Positions 44,490 through 54,800 of a DNA stretch of 64,000 nucleotides are shown piece by piece (the stretch's first letter is position 1; each line of letters begins with the position of its first letter). Under the pieces are notes generated by a model. The model saw only the letters and a program-made list of their open reading frames with translations. It was not told where the DNA came from and did not search any database. Position numbers and translations under genes: made by a program. This DNA is from Cohnella sp. CFH 77786 (lineage in GTDB: Bacteria > Bacillota > Bacilli > Paenibacillales > Paenibacillaceae). Location of the stretch: assembly GCF_019400745.1 (NCBI RefSeq), contig NZ_WJIB01000004.1, forward strand, positions 186,001-250,000, in the 5' to 3' direction.

Positions 44490-45854
44490 ATGCCACAATC
44501 GACAACGCTGGCCGAACCGAAGACGGAGCGTCAGCGCACCCTGCTCGGGGGCGATCTGAAAGCATTCCGCCGGGATCCGCTGGCGTTCTTGACCGAGCTG
44601 TACCGCCAAGGCGGCAAAACGGCCCCCATCCGGCTCGGTCCGCAGAAGATCACCGTGCTGTTCGATCCCGAGATGATCAAAGAGGTGTTGGTCACCAAGA
44701 GCGAATCCTTCATCAAAGGCGCCACGTTCAAGGAAATCGCCCGGTTTGTCGGCGACGGACTCGTCATCAGCGACGGGGAGAAGCACAAGAGGCACCGCCG
44801 GATGCTTCAACCCCATTTCACCCGCGCCCACATCCAGCATTACGCCGAACAGATGACCGACATCGCTTCCGCCCATGCGGAACTGTGGAAAGACGGCGAG
44901 GAACGCCTATTGACGGAGGACCTCTTCGGCATTACGTTCGACATTATCGCCCGCACGGTGTTCACTTTCGAGTCCGGCGAGGAGTTGATGAAGATCGGCC
45001 GCTCCTACTCCTCGATCAACCGGATCGCGACGGAGAAGATGCGCACGCTGTTCAAGCTTCCGCTGTTCGTGCCGACGAAGCGGAACAAAGAGTATTTGGA
45101 CGCCATCAAGACGCTAGACGAAATCGTCTACACCCTCATTTCACAACGTCGTACCGAAAAGGATACCGCCCACCGGGACCTTCTCTCCGTACTCATGTCC
45201 GCCGTGGACGAATCCGACCAATCGGAATTCTCGGACGAACAAGTGCGGGACGAACTGATGACGATGTTCCTGGCGGGCCACGAGACGACGGCCAATACGC
45301 TCTCTTGGACGTTCCATTATTTGATTCAGAATCCCGAGGCGGAACGGAAGCTTCGCGAAGAATGGGACCGGGTTCTGGGAGAACGAGACGCAACGGCGGA
45401 CGATTATCCGCAGCTCACCTATACGCAGAACGTGCTCTGGGAGACGCTTCGGCTGACGCCGGCGGGATATCTGACCGGCCGTACCGCCGCGCATGATGTG
45501 ATAGTCGGCGATCATCAGTTCCGCAAGGAGGAAATCCTTTTCATCAGCTCGTTCCCGCTTCACCGCAGTTCGGACTATTTCCCCGATCCGCTCGTTTTCC
45601 GGCCGGAGAGGTTCGAGAACGAGATGCTGAAGACGATCCCCCAATTCGCCTACTTCCCGTTCGGCGGAGGACCGCGGGCTTGCATCGGCAACCACTACGC
45701 CATGCTGGAGATGGTCATGGTCCTGTGCGCGATCGGCCGGCGTTTCCGCTTCCGGCTCGCCCCGAACCACCATGAAATCGTGCCGGAGGCGCTGCTCACC
45801 CTTCGGCCGAAAGGCGGTATCCGAGTCATTGCGAATAAGCAGGAGGTGAACTAA
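44490..45854 (+). CDS. Cytochrome P450
   Basis: 454 residues, soluble. I-helix AGHETT at 262-267, ExxR in WETLRLTP, PERF segment FRPERF and the heme loop FPFGGGPRACIG with the Cys thiolate near 398. The ATG at 44490 lies 8 bp after AAGGAG; ATG codons at 44484 and 44436 are in frame. The similarity pattern is that of the CYP102/CYP110-like fatty-acid or terpenoid hydroxylases. Its last codons contain the AGGAGGTGAA ribosome binding site of the small exported peptide, so the two are coupled. Confidence 0.92.
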   Translation: MPQSTTLAEPKTERQRTLLGGDLKAFRRDPLAFLTELYRQGGKTAPIRLGPQKITVLFDPEMIKEVLVTKSESFIKGATFKEIARFVGDGLVISDGEKHKRHRRMLQPHFTRAHIQHYAEQMTDIASAHAELWKDGEERLLTEDLFGITFDIIARTVFTFESGEELMKIGRSYSSINRIATEKMRTLFKLPLFVPTKRNKEYLDAIKTLDEIVYTLISQRRTEKDTAHRDLLSVLMSAVDESDQSEFSDEQVRDELMTMFLAGHETTANTLSWTFHYLIQNPEAERKLREEWDRVLGERDATADDYPQLTYTQNVLWETLRLTPAGYLTGRTAAHDVIVGDHQFRKEEILFISSFPLHRSSDYFPDPLVFRPERFENEMLKTIPQFAYFPFGGGPRACIGNHYAMLEMVMVLCAIGRRFRFRLAPNHHEIVPEALLTLRPKGGIRVIANKQEVN

Positions 45855-45855
45855 T

Positions 45856-46023
45856 TTGCGAAAAAAAAGATACCTCGTCGCGGTTGCAGCGGCGGTCGTT
45901 CTGTGTGCCGTTGTTCAAAGTGCGGCAGCTGCGGATATCAGAAATGGAGGACATAACGAGCCGCCTGTCGGCGGTGCAGCCATTGCGAACGGCGGACATA
46001 ACGATCCACCTACGGGAGGATAA
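45856..46023 (+). CDS. 55-residue exported peptide with NGGHN repeats
   Basis: A TTG start at 45856 lies 9 bp after AGGAGGTGAA, which is inside the last codons of the P450 gene. Residues 1-26 are a signal peptide (MRKKRYLVAVAAAVVLCAVV followed by QSAAAA). The mature part is about 29 residues with two near-identical units, NGGHNEPPVGG and NGGHNDPPTGG. Size and layout resemble Phr-type or other pro-peptide signals of Firmicutes, but no receptor gene is adjacent. It could also be a secreted metal-binding peptide. A hairpin follows. Confidence 0.65.
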   Translation: MRKKRYLVAVAAAVVLCAVVQSAAAADIRNGGHNEPPVGGAAIANGGHNDPPTGG

Positions 46024-46044
46024 AGTTGCTGCGAGGCAGCCCGA

Positions 46045-46078
46045 AAGCCGCAGGGAGCGTTGCGCTCTACTGCGGCTT
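46045..46078 (+). terminator. Hairpin after the exported peptide gene
   Basis: AAGCCGCAG and CTGCGGCTT form a perfect 9-bp stem with a 16-nt loop that can itself pair (GAGCG/CGCTC). T-tract is weak. About 20 bp after the peptide stop. Confidence 0.5.
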
Positions 46079-46217
46079 ATCGTTGCTTTCTAACGTTCCT
46101 GACCTGTCCCCGAAACTGCTGCGCCTGCGCCCCGCGGAGGAGAAATAACCCACCGAGCTTTAGCCTCATGTGCGGCCGAAACGTTGCAGCGGTCTTGAGC
46201 ATGGGATGAGAATGAAT

Positions 46218-46766
46218 TTACAAGAAGGTATCCACGGAAATAAACTGCGGAGGAACATGGTCTGCCAACAAGATTCGATGATTTCCCTCATAGAAGTGAA
46301 TCCCTGCACGGTTAGCTTCAGCCGCATTGATTTTAAGGATGACCGGATTCGTATCCTTACGTTTGCCCACCGCTTGCGCGATTTCGATTTCCGTCGAGAG
46401 ATGCACGTACTGCCTACTCATTGGAAATAACCCTTCACTCATAATGATTTTCTCTAAATTTCTTGAAGTCCCGTGGTACAGCTGCGGGGGTGGTGATGCC
46501 GGCGTCTTCATGATTTTTTGAGCAGTAGAATGCCCATAGAGCGCCCTGATTTTCTGGCCGTCGATTTCGTGACGCGTCTTGTCCGAAAGTTGAATCATCG
46601 TAACCAGGTGAGAGTGATCCAACGACTCCCACTGCTTATCGGATCGCAATGCCTCGATTAATTGCTCCACGCCTACCCAGCCTTCAGGGTCCAACTCTAA
46701 CTCATACTCCCAAGGGGCATGCCTTAGTGCGTATGAAACCTCTTTGCTCAATTTTAAGTAGTCCAT
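46218..46766 (-). CDS. kptA: RNA 2'-phosphotransferase (Tpt1/KptA)
   Basis: 182 residues. The family pattern is clear: LSKEVSYALRHAPW at the N-terminus, GQKIRALYGHS, LYHGTSRNLEKII, RQYVHLSTEIEIA and HFYEGNHRILLADHVPP. It transfers a 2'-phosphate from RNA to NAD+. In bacteria without tRNA splicing its substrate is unclear. It lies in the AT-richer region next to the toxin locus. Confidence 0.9.
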   Translation of the reverse strand: MDYLKLSKEVSYALRHAPWEYELELDPEGWVGVEQLIEALRSDKQWESLDHSHLVTMIQLSDKTRHEIDGQKIRALYGHSTAQKIMKTPASPPPQLYHGTSRNLEKIIMSEGLFPMSRQYVHLSTEIEIAQAVGKRKDTNPVILKINAAEANRAGIHFYEGNHRILLADHVPPQFISVDTFL

Positions 46767-46791
46767 TTATTCGCGCTCCTGCCGCTTCGAC

Positions 46792-47376
46792 TTATTTCCT
46801 AATCATTCTTACGATGAACCTGCTGACATCCCGAATCACTTTCCAGAAAAACAGCAATAAAAAGAAAATCGCAGAGAATACAATGGCGGAGGCACCGAAC
46901 CGATTCCATATGGACGGTCCGTCGGAGCCGTTGAACACAGGCGGGGATTCGTAATCTCTTAATACTTGTTCTTCGGCGAGCTTTACCCATTTATCAATCT
47001 CTTGCTGCGAGACGTTCGGAACCATGGACAGGTCTTTAAACACCTCAACCGAATGCCCAAAGATGATATCCGATTCGAATACCTCCGGATCATTCTTCCT
47101 TACGAACGCAACAGCTTCGGTATCCGTCATGGTTTCATCTTGAAAAGAATCCCCGGAAATCGAAACGCCGGATTCATACGTTTGAATCGGATCATTCTCA
47201 TACTTCTGTATCACCATCTCGTCGACAAGAATCCGTTTGTCAAAATCATCCCACCTGATCTTCGTAATCACATGGCGCAGGATTACCTTGTCATCATCCA
47301 GTAAATCCGCGCTTACAGCAGTAGGGCTGAGGAGTAAACAGGCGATAGTGAATAAACATATTTGCAGCTTTTTCAT
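46792..47376 (-). CDS. Exported protein with C-terminal membrane anchor
   Basis: 194 residues: signal peptide at 1-23 ending VSA, an extracytoplasmic domain of about 125 residues rich in acidic residues, a membrane helix near 160-180 (IVFSAIFFLLLFFW) and a basic tail. AT-rich. No family recognised. It stands between kptA and the toxin remnants and might belong to the same accessory region. Confidence 0.6.
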   Translation of the reverse strand: MKKLQICLFTIACLLLSPTAVSADLLDDDKVILRHVITKIRWDDFDKRILVDEMVIQKYENDPIQTYESGVSISGDSFQDETMTDTEAVAFVRKNDPEVFESDIIFGHSVEVFKDLSMVPNVSQQEIDKWVKLAEEQVLRDYESPPVFNGSDGPSIWNRFGASAIVFSAIFFLLLFFWKVIRDVSRFIVRMIRK

Positions 47377-47442
47377 GTAACACCGACCAGTATCTTAATC
47401 TCGTAATCTAAAGCTTCTTTAATGACGACATTACTAATGTTT

Positions 47443-47595
47443 TCAATTTAATCCTTTGGCGCTTACGATCATTTCATCCCATACCTCGTAATACTCATAG
47501 AGTTCTTCATCGGAATCTTCCACAAGATTCATTAAGAATGCGTAAGGACTCATTTCGTAACCTGCCAATCCGCCGACGTCATAGCACGTTGCCCG
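47443..47595 (-). pseudogene. Displaced 3' fragment of an immunity-like gene
   Basis: Immediately after the orphan RHS fragment the frame switches to YDVGGLAGYEMSPYAFLMN and an acidic stretch EDSDEELYEYYEVWDEM ending in a stop at 47443. It has no ribosome binding site; an internal ATG at 47553 would give 36 residues. Acidic short proteins in this place are usually immunity proteins. Assignment tentative. Confidence 0.35.
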
Positions 47596-47855
47596 CTTCT
47601 TCGTAGGTGAAGGCGTACCACGTTGCGTCGCTGTATTCCTCGCGGGTTTTGCGGTTCATGAAGTCATAGGTATACTTCGTCGTGACGCCGCCCGGCTTCG
47701 TCTCCTGGATCACGTTGCCGGTCGGGTCATAGGCGTACGTGAATAGGTTCCGTAGTTCGGCGTTCACTCAGGTCATACGACCTGCCGTACGTAGGTATAA
47801 CGCATCACTTCACCTACTTTGTTGTACTCAACCGAGGTGCGTCCATCGAAGTCCG
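47579..47855 (-). pseudogene. Orphan RHS-core fragment
   Basis: On the minus strand the DNA aligns with two separate parts of the large RHS gene: first [15 protein letters not shown] (main gene near 52,450), then after stops and an internal deletion [20 protein letters not shown] to EAGNVL (main gene near 52,080-51,920). The junction is at short matching sequence (CACGTACGCCTATGAC). It is clearly a degenerate partial copy, as left behind by toxin-tip exchange. Confidence 0.8.
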
Positions 47856-47876
47856 GTGGCGGTTCCCTAAGAGGAT

Positions 47877-47920
47877 ATAAAAAAAGACCACATGGAGTTG
47901 TTATACTCGCATGTGGTTTA
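47877..47920 (-). terminator. Terminator, similar to the one at 48407
   Basis: CCACATG and CATGTGG close the stem; on the minus strand TCTTTTTTT follows. Sequence similar to the terminator after the immunity gene, suggesting that a former toxin-immunity unit ended here. Confidence 0.65.
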
Positions 47921-48184
47921 TACAGCCCCCATTAAAACTCATTTAATCATTTAGTATTAAATATCCAAAACGGACGATCATAAAATCTCTGGTTGTTCCC
48001 ATTTAAAGAGATTTTCAAAAATCCACTATTCAAGAGTAGGGACACTTATATTTCCACAATCAACATATCTATGGATAGTTTTGTCGATTCTTCGAAGCAT
48101 TACAAACAAGGGGGGAGGGGCTTTAAATCAATTGACTTTGCCGGAGGCGGTAGTTTTTAAAGATCTTACCTGTCGGTGTCAACC

Positions 48185-48381
48185 AATGCCTTTAACCCTT
48201 ACCTTATGGAAACAAACGGCTTGCCCGCTGTTGATTCGTGGCCGCAGGGCGGCTTGCAGCCTTTTTCTACCGTTGCGGACAGGATTCCTGTCATCGGTAT
48301 TGTGAAGGCTGCAAGCCACTCCTGCGGGGGAATCAACTTGTGGGCAAGCCGTTTGTCTGGGCATAAGGTTAGGTTTAGCAT
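48185..48381. repeat. ~200-bp imperfect palindrome
   Basis: Arms of about 75 bp, 48185-48261 and 48307-48381, are inverted and imperfect copies; the clearest inner parts are AACGGCTTGCCC / GGGCAAGCCGTT and GGCTTGCAGCC / GGCTGCAAGCC. A 45-bp loop separates them. No coding sequence. It could be a MITE-like element or a structured RNA within the RHS downstream region. Confidence 0.7.
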
Positions 48382-48406
48382 GTTGCGAGAGGCGTAGGCT
48401 TTGGGC

Positions 48407-48445
48407 AAAAAAGAACCACATGGAGTAACACCCGCATGTGGCTTA
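48407..48445 (-). terminator. Terminator of the immunity gene
   Basis: CCACATG and CATGTGG form the stem, with TTCTTTTTT after it on the minus strand, 20 bp downstream of the immunity stop. Confidence 0.75.
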
Positions 48446-48465
48446 ATGAAATAACTGTTATTGTA

Positions 48466-48786
48466 TTAAAAAAGTGCTAAATGATCATCTTCCACTTCGC
48501 CAGTGAGAGAAAACACAATTGAATAGCGACCTGCATACATGTCTTTATAATGCAGTTCCACAGTAATGACAACATGGTTATAGCCTTCCTCGGGCCAATT
48601 TGTAATCCTTAAAGCAACGCTATCGACAGATAGTTTCAAGTCACTCTCGTTAAAATCTGGAAACGTTGCTTTGAATTCTTCTTCATGCTCTTTTCGAAAA
48701 TTATTAAAATAGTTCCAAAAACTCTTTATACTCCTCTCTTCCAAGTTATTCACAAACACAAAATTCTTAAGGCTTTGTATGTCCAT
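48466..48786 (-). CDS. Candidate immunity protein to the RHS toxin
   Basis: 106 residues, AT-rich, no signal peptide. The ATG at 48786 follows AAAGGTGAT by about 5 bp. Starts MDIQSLKNFVFVNNLEE and ends GEVEDDHLALF. Directly downstream of the toxin stop (22 bp) and followed by a terminator. No family recognised; the role rests on position, size, acidity and composition. Confidence 0.65.
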   Translation of the reverse strand: MDIQSLKNFVFVNNLEERSIKSFWNYFNNFRKEHEEEFKATFPDFNESDLKLSVDSVALRITNWPEEGYNHVVITVELHYKDMYAGRYSIVFSLTGEVEDDHLALF

Positions 48787-48807
48787 ATGATCACCTTTCA
48801 CTTAAGG

Positions 48808-51800
48808 CTAATGCCTTCCAAAATAGGTGAAGACAACCTGTTTAAGTTTTTCGTCCCAGTTACCATAGAGGCGATAATCACCAAACTCTTTTGATATATT
48901 TTTTAATTCATACTGATACCATGTTCCGTTTATTTTTTTTCCTTTACCTGTAAGCCTTTTAATTCCCGCTTCTCCCTCTGCTCGAACAAAGCCTTTTTCT
49001 AATGCTTTTAAGAACTCAGTGACGCCTTTTTTGCCGATTTTGTTTCTAACCTCATTATAAACCGAATGCTTAATGAAACCTTCTGCAATTTTCTTTATGG
49101 ATAAGGCTGCTGCTCCTCCGCCAGATAAATATGACATTTTATCTGAGGACCAGACCAAGAAACCAAATCCCGTTGGATCGTTCTCAATCCAATCAAAGGT
49201 GCTTGCCCAAGCGATTGCATTGACCATTTCCTCTGGAATCGCAAAGTCAGAAACTTGCATAATATCCGCTTCGGTATAACCTTTTTCTTTGAACCATTTC
49301 GCTTTCCTTATCCCATTACGTAACTTTTCAGCCTCTTGAGCCCAGTATTTCATTTTCTTTTGATCGCCAGCTTTAAATGCCTTTTGCCATTGCCACTTCA
49401 TCTCATTAATTGTCCAGTTTGCAGTTATTTCAGTAGCCCAATGACCAGTGGGATCCACGTAGTTCATTGGATTATTGTTAACATACACATACAAATTCAA
49501 ACTCTGCGGATTCTCGATCTGTCCTTCATAACTATCCTCAGAAATAAACCGAGCGGAACGAGCATCGTAATAACGAGCCTGCAGGTAATAGAATTGCGTC
49601 TTACGATCCCAATAGTAGCCTGCATAGCGGATCGGGTTTTCCTTGACCAGATCCGTCGTGATGTCAGCCGTCGGCTCGGTCTCGGTTCCTACAGTCAGTG
49701 CTTCTTCCACGGTAACCGATGAATCGACCGGCGTCGGAGCTGCTTCTTGTGTCGAATTAGAATCAGCAGTTGCGGACGCTTCTGCGGGTGCAGTTGCTTC
49801 CGTACTAATTTCTCCGCTCGGCACCGGACCTTTCACCTTGACTTGGCCCTTCCCATTGCCGTCGCCATTGCCATTCCCGTTACCCGTACCGTTGTTCTGC
49901 CCGTTGCCCGGGTGGTAGTCCGGAACGGTATTGCCGGTGTCGTCCTCTGGGCCTTGGACGGAGCCGGGGCTGCCGTTGCCGGTGCCGAGGTCGCCGATCC
50001 AGCCGATGCCTTCGCGGACGCGCTCGCCGTAGCGGTTGTACATGCGGGTGACGAGACCCCAGGCATCGTACTCGTAGCGGGCGGCGACGTTGCCGTCCTT
50101 GTCGGTCAGCGCCATGACGTCGCCGTGGCCGTTGTAGACGTACCAGAACGTCTGGCCTCTGAACGTGATCGACAACGGGCGGTCGTTGGCGTCGTAGGTG
50201 TAGGTTTTGTCGGATTCGCCGTCGTTCTCGTCTCCGGTGACGATCTCTTCGGTGAGTACCCACGTGTCGCCTTTGTAGCGATAGGTCGTCGTTTGCTGAG
50301 TCTCGCCTCGGTGATTAAACTGCGTCTTGGTCACGCGACGGCCGAGCAAATCGTAGGTGTACTTCTCGCCGAACCCGTCCGGGAACGTCACCTTGGTAAG
50401 CTGCCCCAAGGCGTTCCATTCGTACTTGCTGCGTCCATCGGTCAGCAGGTTGCCGGCATCGTCGTAGACATAGTCGTACTCTTCGTAGCGGGTCAGATTC
50501 TCCCGATGGATCAGCTGATTGCGGGAGTTATACGTATAGTTCGTGCCGATGACCGTATATCCCTTGCCGACCTCGCGGATTCGTTCGAAAAGCTTCGTAT
50601 GCTCGCCCGGCGGCAGGTTGACTTCGCCGTTGACGATGTTGTCAATGGCGGCCAGGATATGCTCGATTTGGCCGGTCTCGAACATGGTCGCAACATCGAT
50701 GTTATCACCGAACTGTTTGCCGAACTGTTTGCCAAGCTTCTTGTAGAGGCCCAGCTTCTTGCCTTTGCCCTTCTCCAGCGCCTTCAGCCAGCCACAGCCG
50801 CCACCATTAGAAGAGTTGTCAGACGGGTCGTTGCCGTTACCTTGTCCATTACCTTTGCCATCGACATTCCCATGGCCATTGTCTTTTCCGTTTCCGTGTC
50901 CGTTGCCATTACCGTTGCCATTACCGTTACCGTTTCCGTTGCCTTCGCCATTTCCGTTACCATTACCGTTGCCGTTTCCGTTGCCATTGTCATTGCCGCC
51001 AGCATTGCCGCCTCCGTGATCTCCGGAGTTGCCGCCGCCGTTTCCGTTATTGCCATCGTTGCCGCCACCACTGTTTTCGCCTCCGCCGCCATTGCCGTTG
51101 CCGCCTGCAGGAGAAACCTTGATCACTGGAGCCGAGGCGTTCTTGCCATTCCCGTTGCCGTTGCCATTGCCGTTATTGCCGTTGCCGTTTCCTCCGCCAT
51201 TGCCGTTCCCGTTGCCGTTGTTGCCTTTGCCATTGCCACCCTTGCCATTGCCATTCGGCTCGCAGGGCGCGGGAGTGCCGGAACCGGGACCGGGATCGGT
51301 CGGCGTCGGCAGCTTCGAACCGAAAGAGCCCAGCACCATCTCGACAAGCTCGTCGGTCGTGATGACCTTCTGCTTATCTTCCTTCGTGCCCTGAATGATC
51401 GTCTTCCGCACGGTACGGTTGCCCGCCCCGTCGTACTCGTAGAGCATGACGTCGCCTTCCGGCGTGTCGATGCGCTCGAGCTGCTCCCGGTCGTTGTACT
51501 TGTAGGCGGAAGCGTCTCCTTGATCCACGGCGGCGGTAATGAAGTCCCGCGCGTTGTACGCGTATTTGCTGGCATGCAGGTCCGCGCCGGCATGCGTTGT
51601 CTTCTGCGCTTCGATGAGATGGCCCGGCTTGTAATCGACGGACGTCACGGTGCCGTTCGGATATTTCACGGCTTTCACGTAACCGTCGGCGTCGTATTCA
51701 TAGCCGTACGAGTAGCCGGCCGTGTCCGTGTAACGGGTCGGACGTCCCGCCGCGTCGAGCTCCAGCTCGGTGCGTTTGCCGTTCACGATTTCCGCGGACT

Positions 51801-54800
51801 TCTCGCCGTTCTCGTTGTACTCGTAAGCCACCGTGTTCCCGTTCGGGTACGTGGCCGACTTGAGTTGGTTATTGTCGTAGTACGTGTACGTGATCGTGCC
51901 TTCCGCGCCGGTGCGCGTCAGCACGTTGCCCGCCTTGTCGTAGGTGTAGGCGTACCACGTTCCGTCGCTGTATTCCTCGCGGGTTTTGCGGTTCATGAAA
52001 TCATAAGTGTACTTCGTCGTGACGCCGCCCGGCTTCGTCTCCTGGATCACGTTGCCGTTCGGGTCATAGGCGTACGTGAATACGTCCTGCCCCGCGTCCG
52101 CGCGTACGACGACTTTCTGCAGACGGCGGCCGGCCTCGTCGTAGTCGTAGGTGGTGAGCTGCGAGTTGCCGTCCTTCTGGCTCGTGCGGTTCAGCGCGGC
52201 GTCGTAGGTGTATGCCGTGTCAGCCTGCGGTTCACGAACCTCCGTCAGGCTGTCGCGTTTGTCATAATCGTAGGTGGTGGTGCCGTAAACGGGACGCTGT
52301 TCTACGCGCTTGTTGCCTACGGCGTCATATTGATACGTATAGGTGCCGAAATTCGGCGTTTCCTTGGCGGTCATACGGCCCGCCGGATCATAGGTATAAC
52401 GCGTCGCTTCGCCTACTTTGTTGTACTCGACCGACGTGCGTCCGTCGATGTCCAGCTCGAACCGCCGGACGTTGCCGAGCGGGTCCTTCTCCTGAAGCAT
52501 GTTGCCGCGATAATCGTAGGTCCACTCCGTATCCCGTCCGAGCGGACGGCGTTCCGCGGTGACGAAGCCTGCCGGGCTGTACTCCTGTCTCACCCAGTGG
52601 CCCGACGGATCTACGCTCAGCGTCTGCTGCCCTTCTGCATCGTAGGCGTACCGAGTCGTATGGTTGTTGCCGTCGGTGGAAGCGATGAGCAAGCCGCGCG
52701 GATCGTACCGGTAAGTTTGGAAAATCCGCTCGCCCGTCATATCCGGACGCTCATAGTACGTCTCTTCCACCAGTCGGCCTTCCGGATCGAACTTGGCGCT
52801 CGTCAAATTGCCGTTCGGATCCTGCGTATACACGGCGTTCCCCGCCGCGTCGTAAACGTAGCGCGTTCTGGCCGCGATGTTGTCGGACGTAAGCGCCGTC
52901 GCTCCGTCTTTGTATTGCAGCATCGTCGTCATATGACCCGCCGCATCGTAGCGATAGGCGGTCGCATTAAGCAGTCCGTCGATCGAAACGAGTTCATTGC
53001 CGCGCGTGTCGTAGACGGAAAATTCCTTGCTGCCATCGGGGTGTTGAACCGAAATTTGCCGCCCCATGGCATCGTAATTGTATTCGGTTGCGCGTGTCGT
53101 TCCCGCGACGTTGTCCGTTTCCGTCTGCTGCGTCAAACGCCCATGAGGATCGTACGTATAGGACGTCACTAGCCCCGACGGTTCCGTCGTCTCCTGCAAA
53201 TCCCCGGTCGGCGAATAACGGTGCGTCGTCACCGCCCATTGACCGTCTTTCAATTCCCGACGTTCTTCCAGCACGTTCCCCCAAGCGTCGGGTACGTATT
53301 GAATCGTCTGCGTAAGGCCGTTGCGGTCTACGGTTTCCACCCGTTCGTGAAGGCGTCCGTAAACGTCGGTCTGAAAACGGGTAAGCTGCCCTTCCTCGTT
53401 CGTAAACGAAGTCTCGTGACCAAACGCGTCATACGAGGTGGACGTAACTTCGCCGGCTTCCGAGACGGAGCGGACAAGCCGGCCGCCCGGGTCATAGGAA
53501 TCCTTGCGCGAATAGACGACCGGATTGCCGTTCTCGCCTGTCGCCGGAATCAACGTCTCCACGGTCCGTCCCGTATACGAATAGGACGTCAAGTACCCGT
53601 TGCCGTCGGTTTCCGTCGACAAACGGTTCAAGTAGTCGAACGTGTACTTGCGCGTGGACAGCGTCTGTCCGGTATCTGCCGACGCGGAAGCGGCGAATGC
53701 CTGAGCAGTGCCGTCCCACTTGGGAACGGGGCCTCCGATGGATTGCTCTTTTACATTGCCGTTGCCGTCGTAGAGATAACGATCCCAGGAACCGTCGGGA
53801 CGTTTCTCTTCTGCGAGACGCCCCGCACTGTCATAGCGGCGCTCCGTGACGGAGATCAGTTCCGGCAAGCTGCCCACCTGAACCGGCAACCCGGATGGCA
53901 CGATCGCGCGAACGATCTGCTTCTCCTGCACGACGCGGTCCCATTCGTCATACGAGTATTCGGCCCTGCCGCCGTCCGGAGCCGTTACCGCCCGCTGGCG
54001 ACCCGCTTCGTCATATTCGATCGTCGTCGTATAGCCGTTCGGCGACACGACGGTGCGGACCGGCTCGCCGGCTTCGTTGTACGAGGTGTCGGTGGTCTCT
54101 CCGCGCGTGTCCGTATGGGACGTCAGCAGCCCCCGCGAATCGTACGCGTACGTTTCTTTCACGCTGCCGGTCGTTCCCGCTTCCAGCGGAACGGTCTCGC
54201 GAGAAAGCATGTTGCCCATGCCGTCGTACGTATACTTCGTTTGCTTCAGCCCGTCGGACTCCTCAATCAGGTTCCCGCCGTCGTCGTAGCGGTAGGTGCG
54301 GGTCAGCGTCTTCGCGGCGTCGTTCTTGTCCCGCTGCACGTGTTTCGTGACGTGACCCCATAAGTCGTATTCGAAATCCTCGAGCAGACCGTCCGACGTT
54401 TCCCGGCTCATGAGCCAGCCGAACAACTTAAACGTTTGCGTCGTTACGGCCTCGTCCGGAGTACCGGCATCCACCGTGATCTTCGTGTGGTTGCCGTTCA
54501 GGTCGTTCTCGTAGGTCACGCGTGTGCCATCCGAGATCAAGAAGCCGTCCGCATTGTACGAATACTCGAAAACGTTGCCGTTTCCGTCGACCCGCTTGGA
54601 AATATCCCCTTTCAGGTTATATTCCTCAACCGTCGTGATCGGCTCACCCGCATTCACGCCTGCCGGATCGATCGCCTGCTGCGTCGTCGTTTTCTTCAGA
54701 ATTTTACGGGCATTCTTCTCATATACGATCTTGACCTCATACCCGTCAGGTCCCGTCTCGCCGATCAAATCCTGGTCCTCATCGTATTCATAATGCACGA

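Noticed and set aside
46045..46078. A tRNA or riboswitch after the exported peptide
   Set aside because: Only a simple hairpin with a partly paired loop is seen; no cloverleaf or conserved core.
49747..53172. A 1,141-codon plus-strand open frame
   Set aside because: It is antisense to the RHS gene, opened by the repetitive composition; no ribosome binding site or domain.
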